From assembly GCF_020184175.1 (NCBI RefSeq), contig NC_065530.1, positions 82,933,260 to 82,997,259 of the forward strand: DNA of 64,000 bases. Direction: 5' to 3'. This document shows positions 22,761-36,380 of the stretch, one piece after another (within the stretch, counting starts at the first letter, position 1; every line of letters begins with the position of its first letter). The position numbers and the translations under genes were made by a program. This DNA comes from Aphis gossypii (Eukaryota; Arthropoda; Insecta; Hemiptera; Aphididae). The notes beneath the pieces were generated by a model that saw only the letters and a program-made list of their open reading frames with translations, did no database searches and was not told where the DNA came from.

Positions 22761-24480
22761 TCATAACAGTCTTACACGGCATCGTACTACATCATACAAT
22801 GACCACTGCAGCCATATATGATATATACGAGCACGGCTTGCGATTCAAACGGTTTAAACGGTTTTATGTGTAGTCACTATACGCAAAGCGGACTCGACTG
22901 CGCCGTTTAGCTCGAGATTTCTTTTTTAATCAGAGTGTGCATCGTTTCTGATACTGCAGTTGACGTGACTAAAAATCGCTACTGCGTTCGCACTGCAAGA
23001 GATGAGTAGCCGTGACTGTGGACTACTCGTTTTCTATTATACAGATACCTATGTATATATATAGTGTCGAGGAATTATTATTATTGGCGACTTCCGCAAC
23101 CCTCCGCGCACCGTACACGCACCTCTATACGTTTTATACCGAACTCGCGTGAATAACGTCAAATAAATTTCGTTCCCGAGAAGGGATCTGCGATTCAATA
23201 TAATAACGACGACAACAGAGAAACACATTTTCGCGGCGGCGTTTTACTGCCGCTGCAGCACAGCGTACGCCGCTGCTGCAACGTATTTTAGAGACAATGC
23301 GCTATTATACATATCATTATAATACTACTCTCGCGGAGACATACGTGTGAACTCCTTACCAAACACACTGCCGCCGCCGTGCAGCATCTCTCCGTCCGTA
23401 GTATATTATTATACTTACGACGTGTATTTAAATATTGTCCGCATACCCCGAACCGGTTTGTTTACATTTATGCGTTTGGTTATTTGCACACCTTTCGCAC
23501 ACACACACACACACACATAACGTGTAGTTATATAGGCAACAGACTCTTTCGACCGGAGATCGATTCGACACCGGGCGCTGCCAATAATAATCCACAACAA
23601 TCGCGCGTGTGGTAAAATCGACGCGCGCGTTAAGGGGCAAAACATATATTATTATATTGTTACAATATACTATATATTATGGGTAAATCGCATACGGGAG
23701 TTATGTGTGTGTGTGGGACAAAAAAAAAAAAATCGCCAAACGAACATCCGTCAAACGGCCTTGTGACACATATATAGTGTGTGGGGTACAAGCCGCAAAT
23801 CCAATTTGCCCCGTGTGCGGTCCCCGAACCGGACGATTTCCGAGCACAATGGGAACGACGACTGCGACTCGGGGGGGACGAAAAAAAATAAAAATCATCG
23901 AAATTCACGTCAATCCGCCGGTTGACGCACATACAAAATCATTACGGAGTGCGGTGGCGGCGGTGTCGTCGTATTGTACTCCTGTTGTACCTACCTATAT
24001 ACTATATCCCTCGATGACGGGCACACCGGAAACGGATAAATCGAATTTTTGCGTCACCCCGCGGACTCTCCGACTACCGTATTCGAGAGGCGAGTTCCGG
24101 ACCATTATAATATACCGTATGACGTATGCTCGTCGATACAAATAATATTATATCAATACCTATATGATATACGCGTCCGAACGCCGTAGGTATATTATAA
24201 TATTCGTGTCCGTCGACCGCCACCGACTGCTGCAGCGTCTGACTGATGAGACGTGTTTCGCATATGTCACGTAAAACTCGAGCCGTCCGAATAATAATAA
24301 TATAATTGCGATACAGGTATAGTTACGATATTTCTACTAAACGATTGCAGCTGTTTAATCGATTTGTTCTGCAATATAATATACTCGGCAGCGCGTTTTT
24401 ACGCGCTATTATTATTTATTAATTTTTAATTTATTGTTCGTTCACGCTCGATCTATAACGCTCTCAATTCGAAGAATCGT
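22761..24480. other. CpG-rich block
   Basis: The block is rich in CG words, with CGCCGC and CTGCTGC-type tracts at 23230-23285 and a CA repeat at 23498-23517. The longest frame (23705-24145, plus strand) begins in a Lys-producing A-run and has no good start context, and overlapping frames occur on the other strand. No exon with matching signals was found. This is one of the most GC-rich parts of the window and a plausible regulatory or transcription-start region. Confidence 0.45.
23498..23517. repeat. (CA)n microsatellite
   Basis: About ten CA dinucleotides occur in tandem inside the CpG-rich block. Confidence 0.85.
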
Positions 24481-24774
24481 ACATTTGACTTTTTAAGCCC
24501 TTTGCACGATATATATATATATATATTAATAAACTATAATAATACTGTTCTGTTACATTTTTTTGTATAATGCATTAGTATAACCGCAATAAAACGATTC
24601 AATAATTTTCGATTAAATCGTCCACTATAATGTACAGTTCTAAGAAACCAAAGGTATTATAAATTTCTATTTTGAAAGTAAAATAAAATGTGTTTAATAA
24701 TTATTATTTTAATTTTGCGTTAATATACGTCAAGACTAATAATATGTATAAAACTATAAATTCAAGTTATTTGT

Positions 24775-24798
24775 TTGTTCTTTTTTTTGTTTCTACAG
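24775..24798 (+). other. orphan 3' splice-site-like tract
   Basis: A long T/C tract ends in TTTCTACAG at 24798, matching an insect acceptor very well. A CTAAT branch-point-like word lies about 60 bases upstream. All three frames after it stop within 12 codons, so if used it would precede a very short terminal exon or a non-coding exon. Confidence 0.3.
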
Positions 24799-27429
24799 AG
24801 ATTGTGCGCTATTTGAATTGGCCTGAAAAAAATTAGTATAAATTATAACACTATAATGATTACCCAACCTCTACCTCTTATTATTCAACGATACATTAAA
24901 TAATTTAACTCTGCAGACGATTGTCGGCGGTAGTAAATAAGTTTTCAGAAAGATAAAATTCAATCAATAAATCATTGTTTTATCTGTAAATATTGTGTAA
25001 TCTATTTACCAGTTACAGTAAGTACTCAATTGAAATATTTAATTGATTATTCTTTTGAAAGAGCCGCGAAATACATTATATTACCTACAAAAACAATATG
25101 TTATTTAATTACATTTTTACTCATGGGTTTTTATAGTGTATTACTTAATAGTTATAATAGATATACTAATTAAAAAAATTTTAAAGAAATGATAACACGT
25201 ACCTATTATGATTTACAGAATTATTCATCGTTCTAAAATTAATAATGTACAATATTGTATAATTACTTAATATTAAAATAAACGCTGATCTATATACTAT
25301 TATAGAGATATTTTTTAGAATTTCGACTTTTTTGTTATAATTATCGAAGTTCAAACCCGTATAACTATGATTATCCTCTACACATGCCAAAAATGTAAAA
25401 TAACATTACTATAGTGTTGTAGTGGTTTAGGTATAGGTCACCTATATTTATTTATAATTTACTTAAAACAACGTGGAATATATTTTCAGAATTTCAAAGT
25501 TCGAACATAGATATTTATTTTATTTATTAATTTACACGTTGTAGGAAATATAATTTATGAAATGATATTAATTATGAATTACAGCAGCATTACACAAGTA
25601 GACAATTTAAATTACACAAGTAATATATAATAATGATAAATAAAACAAAATACAATTATTTATGTAATATAGAGAAAGATATTATGTTTCATTATGTTAT
25701 ATTTATACCTGTATTACAGTAAACAGCTACATATAGCTAATACGTGTAGACGGCGGGCACATTAATAATGAATATTACATTTTCATATACATTAATTTGA
25801 AATTAATATCCGTATTTTTCTGAACGTTGTTGGTGTTTAATGCGTAATTTCAGATAAAAAACGATATCTAGGTATATTAATAACAAGTACCTACCTATAA
25901 AAAACTGAAATAAAAACCGTTCAAATAATAAGTTTTTTGTGTAAGATGTTATTTTACACAACGATTATACTTTTAGGTTATCAAAAATCAAAAATTCTAA
26001 TATATAGGTATCAATTAATAAAAGTAACATATTCTATATGTAAAATGCTTTTAAATAAATGTTATACTAATCAAAATAAAGCTAGACTTAAATATCAAAA
26101 TAATTTAGCAATATATCATTAATTTTATACTCGATAAGCATTCGTATATTTTTTTAATATATTTTTAATTGGATATTATATAAAATTACAAGCATGTCGT
26201 TTAATACTTTAATGTTATTATTTATGATCATTTCGTTTTTGCATTAATTGTAACTATATTATTTTAATATTGTAGTTGTCTCAATTGATCTCTCCTGCGT
26301 TTAATAAATGTACTATTATATTTTTTATTATTCAAATTTAATTATTTTTAATTTATTATTATTATTATGTTAAACTCCTAACAGAATGTAATCCATAAGT
26401 TTTATCATAGTCTGTACTCTGTAAACGCATTTATAGATGTCTTTTATATATATTTTTTTTTAACTAAATGTTTATATATTATAACTTAATTTCAATACTT
26501 ATATCATTCAGTGTAAAAAGGAAAAAAAAACTTTTTATTTTATACATTATAAAACATTTAATGAGTTACGCAAGAAATAGAAGATGTCCCATAGCTCTAT
26601 AAATTGAATTTGTATGGAACCGTATGGCATAATATTATGATTCAACTAATTTTATTTCAATTAACTAGTAAATGGTTGAAAACCACACATTTATTATTGT
26701 TTATGTTTATTACATTACAATACAATATTTATCTTAGATAACTAAAAATATCACTTTTTACTGGTAAATCATTTAACTTATAACCTTACTTATCTAATAC
26801 AATAAGAATTGGATTACTGGTAGGTACCTACTACTAAATTGTATAACCTACATATGTGTTTGTTTCATTGTTCGTCTTGCAAAATAATCAAACTACAGTT
26901 ATTAAAAATCTGAAAAGATGATATTATAGGTATACTAACTACACATTTTTGGACTTTTATTATGATATATATGATGAATGAGGATTATGCTACTAGTATA
27001 TGTTTGTGTAACGCATATAATTTATTAACTGGAATAGTAATTCTAAACAATTAACAATTGTTTCTGGGAGCATAATATAGCTTATTTTTATTCATTATGA
27101 TAATTTTATAGTATGATCATTCCAATCGAATATAATATGACACATTTCTATACCTAAATAGACTCTAGAAAATACCTTATTAAAAAATGGCTCTTTAACA
27201 GTTTGCAATGTTTCATTTTATGTAAAAGAAACTATACTGTTTACCGCATAGGTATATTCATATTTATTGATTTTATTTGTATTTATTTATACTTTTAGTA
27301 ACGAGCGAGATGAAATAATTCTTCGTGGTACACTAATATACTATATATATAGTAGATATATCTTAATTTAATTGTTTATTTATGAAAACGTGTAGTTTTC
27401 TATTTTTTTAAATATAAACTAGGGATAAA

Positions 27430-27462
27430 ACTAAAATGTTAGACAGTATCAAACATTTTAGT
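27430..27462. repeat. short inverted repeat
   Basis: CTAAAATGTT (27431-27440) and AACATTTTAG (27452-27461) are exact reverse complements around an 11-base spacer. One further A-T pair adds to the stem. It lies 65 bases upstream of the 28-base palindrome. Confidence 0.6.
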
Positions 27463-27526
27463 ATAATGTTATACATTTTAAAGCTTTTTGATACAGCAGG
27501 CGGTACCTACTACAAAAGTGATGTAA

Positions 27527-27554
27527 ATATTCAATATTATATAATATTGAATAT
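27527..27554. repeat. perfect 28-base palindrome
   Basis: The sequence centred between 27540 and 27541 reads identically on both strands for 28 bases. Each half-site is ATATTCAATATTAT and there is no spacer. Palindromes of this length without a spacer are prone to deletion, and the TTCAA/TTGAA words give it more content than plain AT repeats. It could be a cruciform-forming site or a target-site or transposon footprint. No function is shown. Confidence 0.8.
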
Positions 27555-29047
27555 ATGTATATAGTGCAATAAAAATAAAAATATTAAATTATTAAATTAT
27601 CATTATATCAATAATAATTTTATATCAGTATAATTATTAGTATTTATATTTTAATAATATAATTATAACAATCGAAATTTTATATTCTCGTCTAATAAGG
27701 TCACTGTCTTGCATTTTCCTGGTGATTCTTAAACAACCAGATTCATAACATTATTTTTATATTTTTTCAGTGATAATAATTATTTTTTAATTTGCTTAAA
27801 AGTTTTAAATCAACAACATTAATTTACATAAATATTACTTATTTAAAACGTATATTACCTACAGTTTTAAAATAACATAATAAATTGCGTTAACACGTAG
27901 CTATGAATTTAAAGGTTATTGCGGTGATTAATAATGAATTATTGTTTTCAATTTTACATATCGAAATCGAGAAAGAATTAGATAATACGCGGTTTATGAA
28001 AGACCACAATTATTACAAATGGATATTACCTAATCTAATATTAAATGTATATAGCCATATATAGGTACGTTAAATCAGAAACTGATCAAAAAAGCTATAA
28101 TAAAGTGTAATCTCGTACAAAACCAATTCGTGTAAAAATACTGAATTTTCATTTCAATGGCTTTTTGTCGGCACGAAACTACTGTTTATTTTAATTTTTT
28201 CTATGATACTAAATATTTAATATTCACAAATTTAATAACAGACATAATGAGTCATTATTTAGATACCTACACAATTACATGTTTCGGCTGCAGTGTATAT
28301 AAATCATACCTTAACGAATCAATTTAAATTTAATTAACATTATATTTAATTTTTGTAATTCTACGCATTTATAAAATAGGACAACGAAACATGTCAGATT
28401 ATCAGTATCTATATATACTATACGAGTACATAAATTTACAGTTTACCGACCATTTCACGTTGAACACAACAAGCACTGTTTTATCGAGGTCTAATTGAAA
28501 ATTGGAGTACCTAAATATTGCCATCGGTTACTTTAAAGCGATTTAACAGTGCATTTACATTAGTTTACCAATATTGAAGCGTCACGTTTTAATTACTATA
28601 CACCATATTATATTGTACTGTTTATTTTACACTTGTTTCGCGAACGTCTAGCACAGCTATATACGGTGCATACATAACGAAATCGATATGCATTTACGCC
28701 GCAGTTTGGCTTATACTATGTATAATTTATATACATACGCGGTGATACTGCAACTACCTATATAACGTTAAATATCGGATAGAAGATGTTTTTTTGTTTC
28801 GTCGTACGTATATGCTTTCAAAATGTGTTGACTTAGTAAACTGCAGGTGGATTTATATATGGGCGATATAGTAATTTCATTTGATTGTATTCAAAATGTA
28901 TATATAAATACGCATAAAACATCTACGAATGCAATATATTATAATCCCAATGCACTTCGTAGCCTGTACAAAATGCATCAGTATTAAATTTGGTTGACTA
29001 ATGCTAATATTTATAGCGTAACGCGTGTAAGTCATAAGCGTAAATCT

Positions 29048-29085
29048 AGTGGAGTGAGGGGGGTAGTCAATTGGCCCTCTAAAGA
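29048..29085. mobile_element. possible DNA-transposon scrap
   Basis: TCTAGTGGAGTGAGGGGGG is followed by a TTGGCCCTCT word in otherwise AT-rich DNA. The layout (G-run, then GGCCCTC) resembles the fragment at 13583-13652. It is too short and too diverged to assign to a family. Confidence 0.2.
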
Positions 29086-30380
29086 TGTTTTGTAACTATA
29101 TATTCTCTTGCTATTTGATAAATTATATAATTTTTTTATTAACTACCAATTATAATTGATATTTACTATTTCAATTAATGTTTTTATTTTTAAAGTAAAA
29201 TTGTTATGAGTATCATTATTCGAGCGCAGCGATCAATTTTTATTTTTCATAAGTGTGTACTGAATACGTTTAAATACGTCAATATTAAAAATTGTTTGCA
29301 TTTTACACTATAAAATAATATATACAATTTTGCGATCTAAATGAATTTAATAAAAATTGTAAACGCTTACAAAACAAATTATTAAGACCAAACTCATACG
29401 AGCGATTTTGTATTATAATAATTTGTTAAAACCTAAAAAAGCTTTGTAGCTCATAATACCTAATTGAATTATTTTTTGAATTGATCTTACTAAACTCTAT
29501 ACTAATGATAGTATTATAGTTCCTAAAAATAGGTACGCGACGTTTCAATGGGGTGATACTGTTGATGGTAATATAAATTTGAATTTTTAATACAAGGGCA
29601 ATATTGTGAGTTTATAGCCAAATAATAATATATATTATAGTGATATGTAATTATAATATTCTAGAAAATAAATTTAATCATTTTTATACTCAAATAAACT
29701 GTATGTATTATACCATATGTTGGTATATCTTTGAAAGGCCGTACCAGTCACCAGTTCTATTTACCGACAATGCGTTTCTTGTTTTATTTTTTCATTTCAT
29801 CGACACATCTGTTGGTGTTATTATCATATAGTGTCCGCTAATCCTTGTTATTACGGTATATCATATTATTATCACGATTATCTATACACGAATAAGGGGA
29901 CATAACGAGCCTCCTTCGAGACACTCCCTAATTCATAAATAACGTTTAGAAAATTGTACATAGTTGTTACTGATTTACATTTTTTGTTATTAACTTTAAA
30001 AAGTCCAAACGCATAATAATCAACCTTTTCCCTCCCACAAACATAAACAATAGTCTACTCTTATATTTTAAATTAATATCGTATGCGTTTGTTTCAAATG
30101 TTTATCGATTATGACTTTCTAAATCTATATGTTTGTAAAAATGTAAAATGGTGTGCATTCGTACAAATAAAAGGTATCGTACGTATATTATAAAATCAAA
30201 AGCTTGTAGATAAAATTTCTTGTCTGCTGGTTATACTCTTATACGTGGTTTAAGTGATTAGTTTTCTTTTTCTCCGATAAGAAAAAATGTCTTAAACGCG
30301 GTTTATGTAAGTCGTATTTTAATCATAATTTCTACGAAATAATGCCACTTAAAACGGTTTGTATAAAAAACACACGTATA

Positions 30381-31930
30381 AAAGCCAAGGTTTACGTTAA
30401 CACATCGCGTGTTCGGAACGAATATTAATTCCATAGACGTTTGTGCATATGGAAAATTTATTTTACATTATATTAAAATATTATATAGTAACACATTATA
30501 AAACACACCGTCGCAAAATGAGCACTTTTATAATCGGAAAAAAACTGGTATCCCCCAGTAATAAACTAGTATATTATGATATGGTATATACCTATTATAA
30601 TATATGCCTGTGTGCGCTTTGCAGCTCTCGCGATACGTATCTATCGTCCTCTGAATTCGTACGTACGCGCTTATAATAATAAACATTAAACACGCATTAT
30701 GAAAAAAATATTATAATATACCGTATATAGTGTCGTCCGGTCTCCCGAACGGTCATCCTCGTAATATTTGTCGCCGCGGACGGAATAGGTTTCGCGTTAT
30801 TTATATGCGTGTGTTTGGCTCGCGTTGGCGAACGGAAGTAACGATTCCTACACGGCCATAATAACAATATAATAATATAATATAGTGTACCTATTACACG
30901 GTATAAACACAATACACTGCGCCGGTGTAAACAGTATGATAATAACACAATACGAGTATATAATTAAATCTGTTTCGTTGAGTCATCGACTATGGGGCTG
31001 GCCCAAATCCAACGCGACGCTTTTTTTCCCGGCGTCTACGTCTGCTGCACCACCACGCCAATAACAGTCTACATACGCGTGTAAGCTACCGAGCAACAGA
31101 GATTGAATTAAAAAAGCGAATATATCAGTCAAAACACGGTGTTGAATGGTCATACTGACCATGTAATATATACCAGCTGTGCATAGGTCGAGAATCGTTT
31201 TTCCGGTGGTTATTCGAATTCCGAGCTATAGTTTTCTATTCTGCGAGGAGGGTGTCGACACTACAAATCACTGAACGTTATTCTCCGGTAAACTTAACTG
31301 GAATTCGATTATTCGCAAATCAACCCCCCTCCAGTATCGTCGTGAAATAAAGCATTATTTATGCGTAAATTATATTATATTTTTTTTACACAAATCCATT
31401 GAAATCTATGTACTCGTCGTCGTATAAGCGTGTCGCTGTTATGTGTCATTTTGTTACCAATTTGCGAATCCTTTGCGACCACCGTCACGTCTCGTTAACA
31501 GCGCTATTTCACTGCAGGTACTTCGTCCTGTATTATAATATTATATACATCACATCATTGGCCTGTAGGACACGGTGAAGTGTATAGTACAAGCAAATAA
31601 TAATTATTACATTCACCGAGTCAGCAGTTTACTCGCCGAACAGTGTTGGTGCGATGTAGGCATATTATTACGGCGGGTTCAAATCAAGCTCATTATAATA
31701 TGATATTATTATGTACACAGCATGTGTGTAAAATTCGGACAGGCGCCTAGCCAAAATCGCGTTATTAATAAGAAGCATATAACACAAACAGCGCGCGTGT
31801 ATAAGTACCAGATAGGAGATAACGCAATATCGTTAATTATTATCATCATCGCGTTAATAACGCAATTAGAAAATAAAAAACTGCAATTCTCGGTTATTAA
31901 ACGTGATTTATGTCTTTGGAAAAAACTTTA
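30381..31930. other. moderately CpG-rich patch
   Basis: The patch is CpG-richer from about 30600 to 31830. An ATG frame at 31722-31931 (69 codons) has a hydrophobic Ile-rich stretch at about residues 36-46 and a basic end, but no supporting signals. Most of the patch holds nothing recognisable. A regulatory role is possible from composition only. Confidence 0.4.
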
Positions 31931-32470
31931 GGTTATTTTTATTGCATTCTGAGCACGTATATGTATATATATTTACATTTGTTATAAGTTATAACTTAGG
32001 TTAGGTAGACACTATCGAAATTATATTTCTTAATTAAACATTTAGATATAATTTAACACGTGTTGTTCGTGTATTTTTTACTCAGCTTAAATGATTTATG
32101 ATTTTTATGGATCTAATCAGAAAATTTGAATTATATATTACACTCTATATCAATTTGAACCGATTTAAACACGTGTATATAATAATAGTGTATTATGTAC
32201 TTAACGAATAACATTATAAATATACAAAAATTATGAAATCTAATATACGAACATCGGATTGCAACAATATTCACTTTTATTCTGTTCGGCTTGCAACACC
32301 TCATCATGTAAATGTGGATTTTAAAGAAATATTGCAAAATGCAGTATTCTCAGTTGATAAACATTTGTTTTTTTGTCGCTAACAACTCTTAATTATTTCA
32401 CTACGATTGAGTGTTTTTTAAATAATATTCTTCAATTCGTTTTTCTAAGTGACTCGTTCCTAAAATCAAA
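31931..32470. other. AT-rich stretch, nothing recognised
   Basis: Only AT-rich sequence and short low-complexity frames are seen. Confidence 0.55.
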
Positions 32471-32985
32471 CGATTTTGGCGATCGAGTGCCTAAAAATCA
32501 GCGGATCGACTTTTTATAATCACCAAGTTTTTTATTTTTTAATCTGTCGTTTAAGTCGTGCAACTCGCGGATCGCGCAGGGTCCTATATATAATATGCTT
32601 TCGAATGATTCCATATTATATTATTAAATATAAAATAATATACCACGATACCGCTGCAGGTTACCAACCTCCCGTGACATATAAATCAACCACAACCGAC
32701 TAGATACGATTATTTTTATATTATTATTATTTTTTTTTTTTTATCAAATATATAATATATAAAACATGGCTACATAATGATCTACACACACACACGGACG
32801 ACAAGCAGACACACACTTATATATAAATACGACAATTTAAAACGAAACGCATAGCATAATATCGTGTAATACTCGTTTGACTTTTAACCCGCGTGCGCCG
32901 CACTGCGGAACGAAATACACATAGTATATATATACCCCACACCTGTCGGCTTTTCTTTTTCATTTTTTTTTTTTTTAAGTCATAG

Positions 32986-33128
32986 TCATAGAGTTTTTTC
33001 GCTATTATTATTTTTTCTCTCCTGCGAGAACACGTTTTGCCCATCCCCGGTGGCGGGAAATCGTTTTCGGACCTTGGCCGGCTCTTGCAACAACATGACG
33101 CTGCGCAGTAGGTACAGGCCGTCGTTTT
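32986..33128 (-). CDS. candidate coding exon with codon-like GC periodicity
   Basis: On the minus strand, after an acceptor-like GTCCTAG ending at 33129, the frame is open for 47 codons to a TGA at about 32986. The open frame as a whole extends upstream to 33399, 137 codons. In the 37 codons of the GC-rich core (about 33010-33126) a hand count gives GC of roughly 62, 35 and 76 percent at codon positions 1, 2 and 3. This pattern is typical of real coding DNA with GC-rich third positions. The reverse-strand frame shows only the mirror pattern. The core product starts Asn-Asp-Gly-Leu-Tyr-Leu-Leu-Arg-Ser and has a Lys/Arg-containing middle followed by Pro-Ala-Thr-Gly-Asp-Gly. No family is recognised. 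The last codons become Asn/Lys-rich and probably lie beyond the exon, but no good donor was found. Confidence 0.28.
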
Positions 33129-33330
33129 CTAGGACATTTTCGTATGACAACGATTTATGACCGTATATATATACACGGTGCACGGTACAGACCACGCACG
33201 CATAAAAAACAACGACGGTGTAAAAAAAAAATCGTACACATTTATATACAGGTATACAGGCCTGCCTGTATAATATATTTTTTATATGAAATTGTCTCGG
33301 GCATATTTCACCGATTAAAAACTTTGTGAA

Positions 33331-33351
33331 AGCCGGCGGCGGCGGCTGCGG
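33331..33351. repeat. GGC-rich tract
   Basis: GCCGGC is followed by GGC repeats and GCTGCGGC, a short GC-rich simple tract. On the minus strand it gives a Pro run within the longer open frame. It is treated as low-complexity. Confidence 0.7.
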
Positions 33352-33780
33352 CATATATGTGCGTGTGCGCGCTGCAATGGCGGCAAAAAGACGCCGCAAA
33401 TAATTGCGTAATTATATTTTTATCCTCTTCGGCCAAACGCCGAAGGTGTGAGGAGTTCAATTATTATATATTAAATACCAATAATATGATTTTTTTCTCT
33501 CCGCTTATATACATATATAAATGCCAAAACGAGGCAAAAAAATATGATTTACAGTTTTCTCTTTTTTTTCTTTCCTATCGCTTCCACATAAGCTCGTGAG
33601 CGTGTTTGTGTGTACGTATTGGTTTTCATTGCGCATACATATATGCCTATATAATATTCGTCGAAAGACCTCCGTGAACTCTCTGTAACCGGTCTGTGTA
33701 TGTGTGTGTGTCCGTGTGCGCTTATTATATGTGCGAGAATATAGGCAATCATTTAAAACGATTGACATCGTTCACATTTA

Positions 33781-35320
33781 TAATACAATACGCGATTTGT
33801 ACGAATTTTAAATACATTATTATAATTTAGCGTGTTAAAAAACAATATTGTGTCAAACGAAATCGTATAAGGACCGCAAAATTATAACTCGTATGAATAT
33901 TGTACATACTATATAGGATATATATATATATACGTATAATACGATATATATATACAATATACATATTATAATGTATATTAAAGTCTAATGCAACGATTTT
34001 TTATGGGGTCAACGGTTAGCGTTCTAAATAAATATGTTATTGGTACCGTATGCAACGCGTACGTACATGATAACGTAGTTAAAGCTCAAGAAACTCTAAA
34101 TTGTTCGTATGAAAAAAAAATTCATTGCTCTGTGCACAAACCACTCATTTGTACACTCGTTATTTAACATACCAATATTATACACAAATTCTAAGTATTG
34201 TACGTTTATATTAGTATGACAAATTATTTTTGTCAAGTAATAATCACGAGTATATTCATCGTAGGTAAAAATATACGTACATTTTATTTATATAATTTAT
34301 GAATATGGTATGATCCGCCCTAAGAATCTAAGATGATATTCAAATATTCAATAAATACATACAAAATAAACACATAAGAAGGTAAAGTGTTAAGAATGCC
34401 CAAAACCATTTCTGATGTGTTTTTTCTGCAGAATATATTGATGATTATACTTATGTATATAAAATTATATATTGTCATCTAATAAAAACACATGCGTAAA
34501 ACTCACGTACTTTAATACATCATTATAGAGTGTTACACATTTTTAATTATAGTTCGAATCGTGTCAGTCGATCAGACCAAAGTCGCTATACTTAATTTGA
34601 ACCAATAACTAAACTGTCTAAACTGCATAGTTCGTGCTTAGCATAATCGTTTCTTATACAAAACGCAATCTATCATCACTCAACGAGATAAGAATAATTG
34701 TAATAATAATTGAATATTGATTTAACATAAAAATTATTATTTACTCTTGCAGCTATTATTAATTGTGTTGATGTGAATTGAAAGAATTTTGTTGATCTGT
34801 AAAAAAAAAAAATAAATAACTAAATATACAAGCAAAATAATTGTATAGAAACTATTCATATAGTGATCAATATGAAAAAATACGAGAGAAAAAATTAACC
34901 CGTAAAATAATTCGCAATCCACATCCTTCATATAATACCAAACCAATGAAAGACGTGTCGTCATGGAATCTCAAACATTTGGCTCGAGTTCTCAGACATT
35001 TTTTTTTTTTGAAATTTTCAATGATACTTTTTTTCTACTTGCTAGTATTAGTTTTCTGTGTATACAGATAAAAAATATATTATCGAGATTATAAGCATCA
35101 TTACGGAGCGTATAATAATTATGGTAGTTATCCTTATCCATTCGTGGCCGACAAGTATATACAAGTACATACGATATAAGATCATAAGACTACATAACTA
35201 ATCTTATCAACGTAACTTACTATACCTTATGGTAAGAAATAATAATAAAATAAGGTTTCTTTCGCAGCGCATGTGGCTTTATTGTTTTGGCGGTATGTAT
35301 ATTACAAATATATAATATTA
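33781..35320. other. AT-rich stretch
   Basis: No gene-like feature was seen. It holds alternating TA runs near 33917-33957 and an orphan acceptor-like TTTTTTCTGCAG ending at 34431 with only AT-rich sequence after it. Confidence 0.5.
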
Positions 35321-36380
35321 TTTATTAAACGAATTCCGCGCACCCGGTTAGACAAATATTCCCGATATTTGCTTCAATATCGGCAGGAGACCCCTCGCCG
35401 GCGAGAACATTAGGACAATATGCTTATATATATATTATTATTGTCTGAATCTCACCCCTCAACCCCACCACAATTTGCGCTTACCACGTATACCTGCGCC
35501 ACCGTACGCACATACATCAAATCGTCCGCGTGTTCTCCGGACTGCAAAGAATTCCGTACAGATATATAATATATAGATCATCGCGGGAGGTGACAGTTGG
35601 ATGTACATATATATACCGCTGGAGATCATTTCGGAATCTCGTGTAGTAAATAATATAATAGAAGAGGGGACCAGCATAATACACGTTATTGCGTATTATA
35701 TATGGTTCACGGCTTGTACAAATAATGGCCTTAAATTTATTGTTTCTTCGACGGACATCAATATCATATATTATATATAGACGCGATTTTAGTGGAAGTA
35801 GTGGATGGTGGTGGTCATAATACGGATTCTCCGGTTCGGCCGAAAGAATCGATTTATATTTCCGATTGATTATTTCAATAATCAACTCGATTGGTTTAAA
35901 ACATACTTCTTAAAAAATAAGAAATGAAAAAAAAATCAAGACTTCTGCAGAAGTTGGGTGCGTGCCACTGTGATGGTGCTCGCGACAGCGATTATAAATC
36001 ATTTCGGCACCGAAAAACCATTGGGTGCAAAATTCGTGGTGATGTTGTTGAAAACTGTAAATACACAGTATATTTATTACTCGTCGTTGTTTCTATCGAT
36101 TTTCAAAAAATTGAACTTACTATGGGAAATTCGAAAACAAGCAAATTAAATACTATGTATTACGGTATAAAAGATAGATTTCTGATTTACAGACAAGAGT
36201 GCAGTGAAACAATAGTATTATTTGTGTTATTTTTAATTTGCAAACATATTACCCGTTCGAGTATCATTGCGATGTCGTCGGCTTTGCTGTCTAAAATATA
36301 TTATCATATTATACCTAACACCAAACATTAAAAATTGTTTATAATATAATATTATGTTTGTGTTAAACATAAATGTTTTT
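35321..36380. other. mixed CpG-containing stretch
   Basis: A moderately GC-rich start (about 35330-35640) grades into AT-rich DNA. A 135-codon frame at 35924-36331 begins in an A-run and gives an ordinary-looking product with hydrophobic parts, but a second frame overlaps it and no splice or poly(A) signals support it. A small hairpin with TTATGTTT and AAACATAA arms lies at 36352-36372. Confidence 0.35.

Larger units (their letters stand above)
24481..30380. other. long AT-rich gene-poor stretch
   Basis: About 6 kb of AT-rich DNA without a coding-like frame longer than about 70 codons. It contains an AT run at 24509-24526, a strong but orphan splice-acceptor tract ending at 24798, a hairpin at 27430-27462, a perfect palindrome at 27527-27554 and a possible transposon scrap at 29048-29085. 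It is otherwise featureless, and its size and emptiness suit an intergenic region or long intron. Confidence 0.6.
32471..33780. other. CpG-rich block
   Basis: The block contains CGG/GGC repeats at 33331-33351, CA/TG runs near 32787-32796 and 33700-33712, and the coding-like segment at 32986-33128 on the minus strand. GC content is highest near 33045-33120 and 33330-33400. Confidence 0.45.

Noticed and set aside
23705..24145. 146-codon plus-strand frame
   Set aside because: It starts at a TG/A-run with a Lys cluster, shows no codon periodicity by eye and has no signals. Openness is explained by GC-rich composition.
34551..34575. GTTCGAATC word resembling a tRNA B box
   Set aside because: No A box, acceptor stem or cloverleaf could be placed around it.
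35618..35629. GAGATCATTT word resembling the bantam microRNA seed
   Set aside because: The match to the mature sequence stops after the seed, and no hairpin partner was found upstream or downstream.
35924..36331. 135-codon plus-strand frame
   Set aside because: It begins in an A-run, a second frame overlaps it, the downstream half is AT-rich, and no supporting signals were found.
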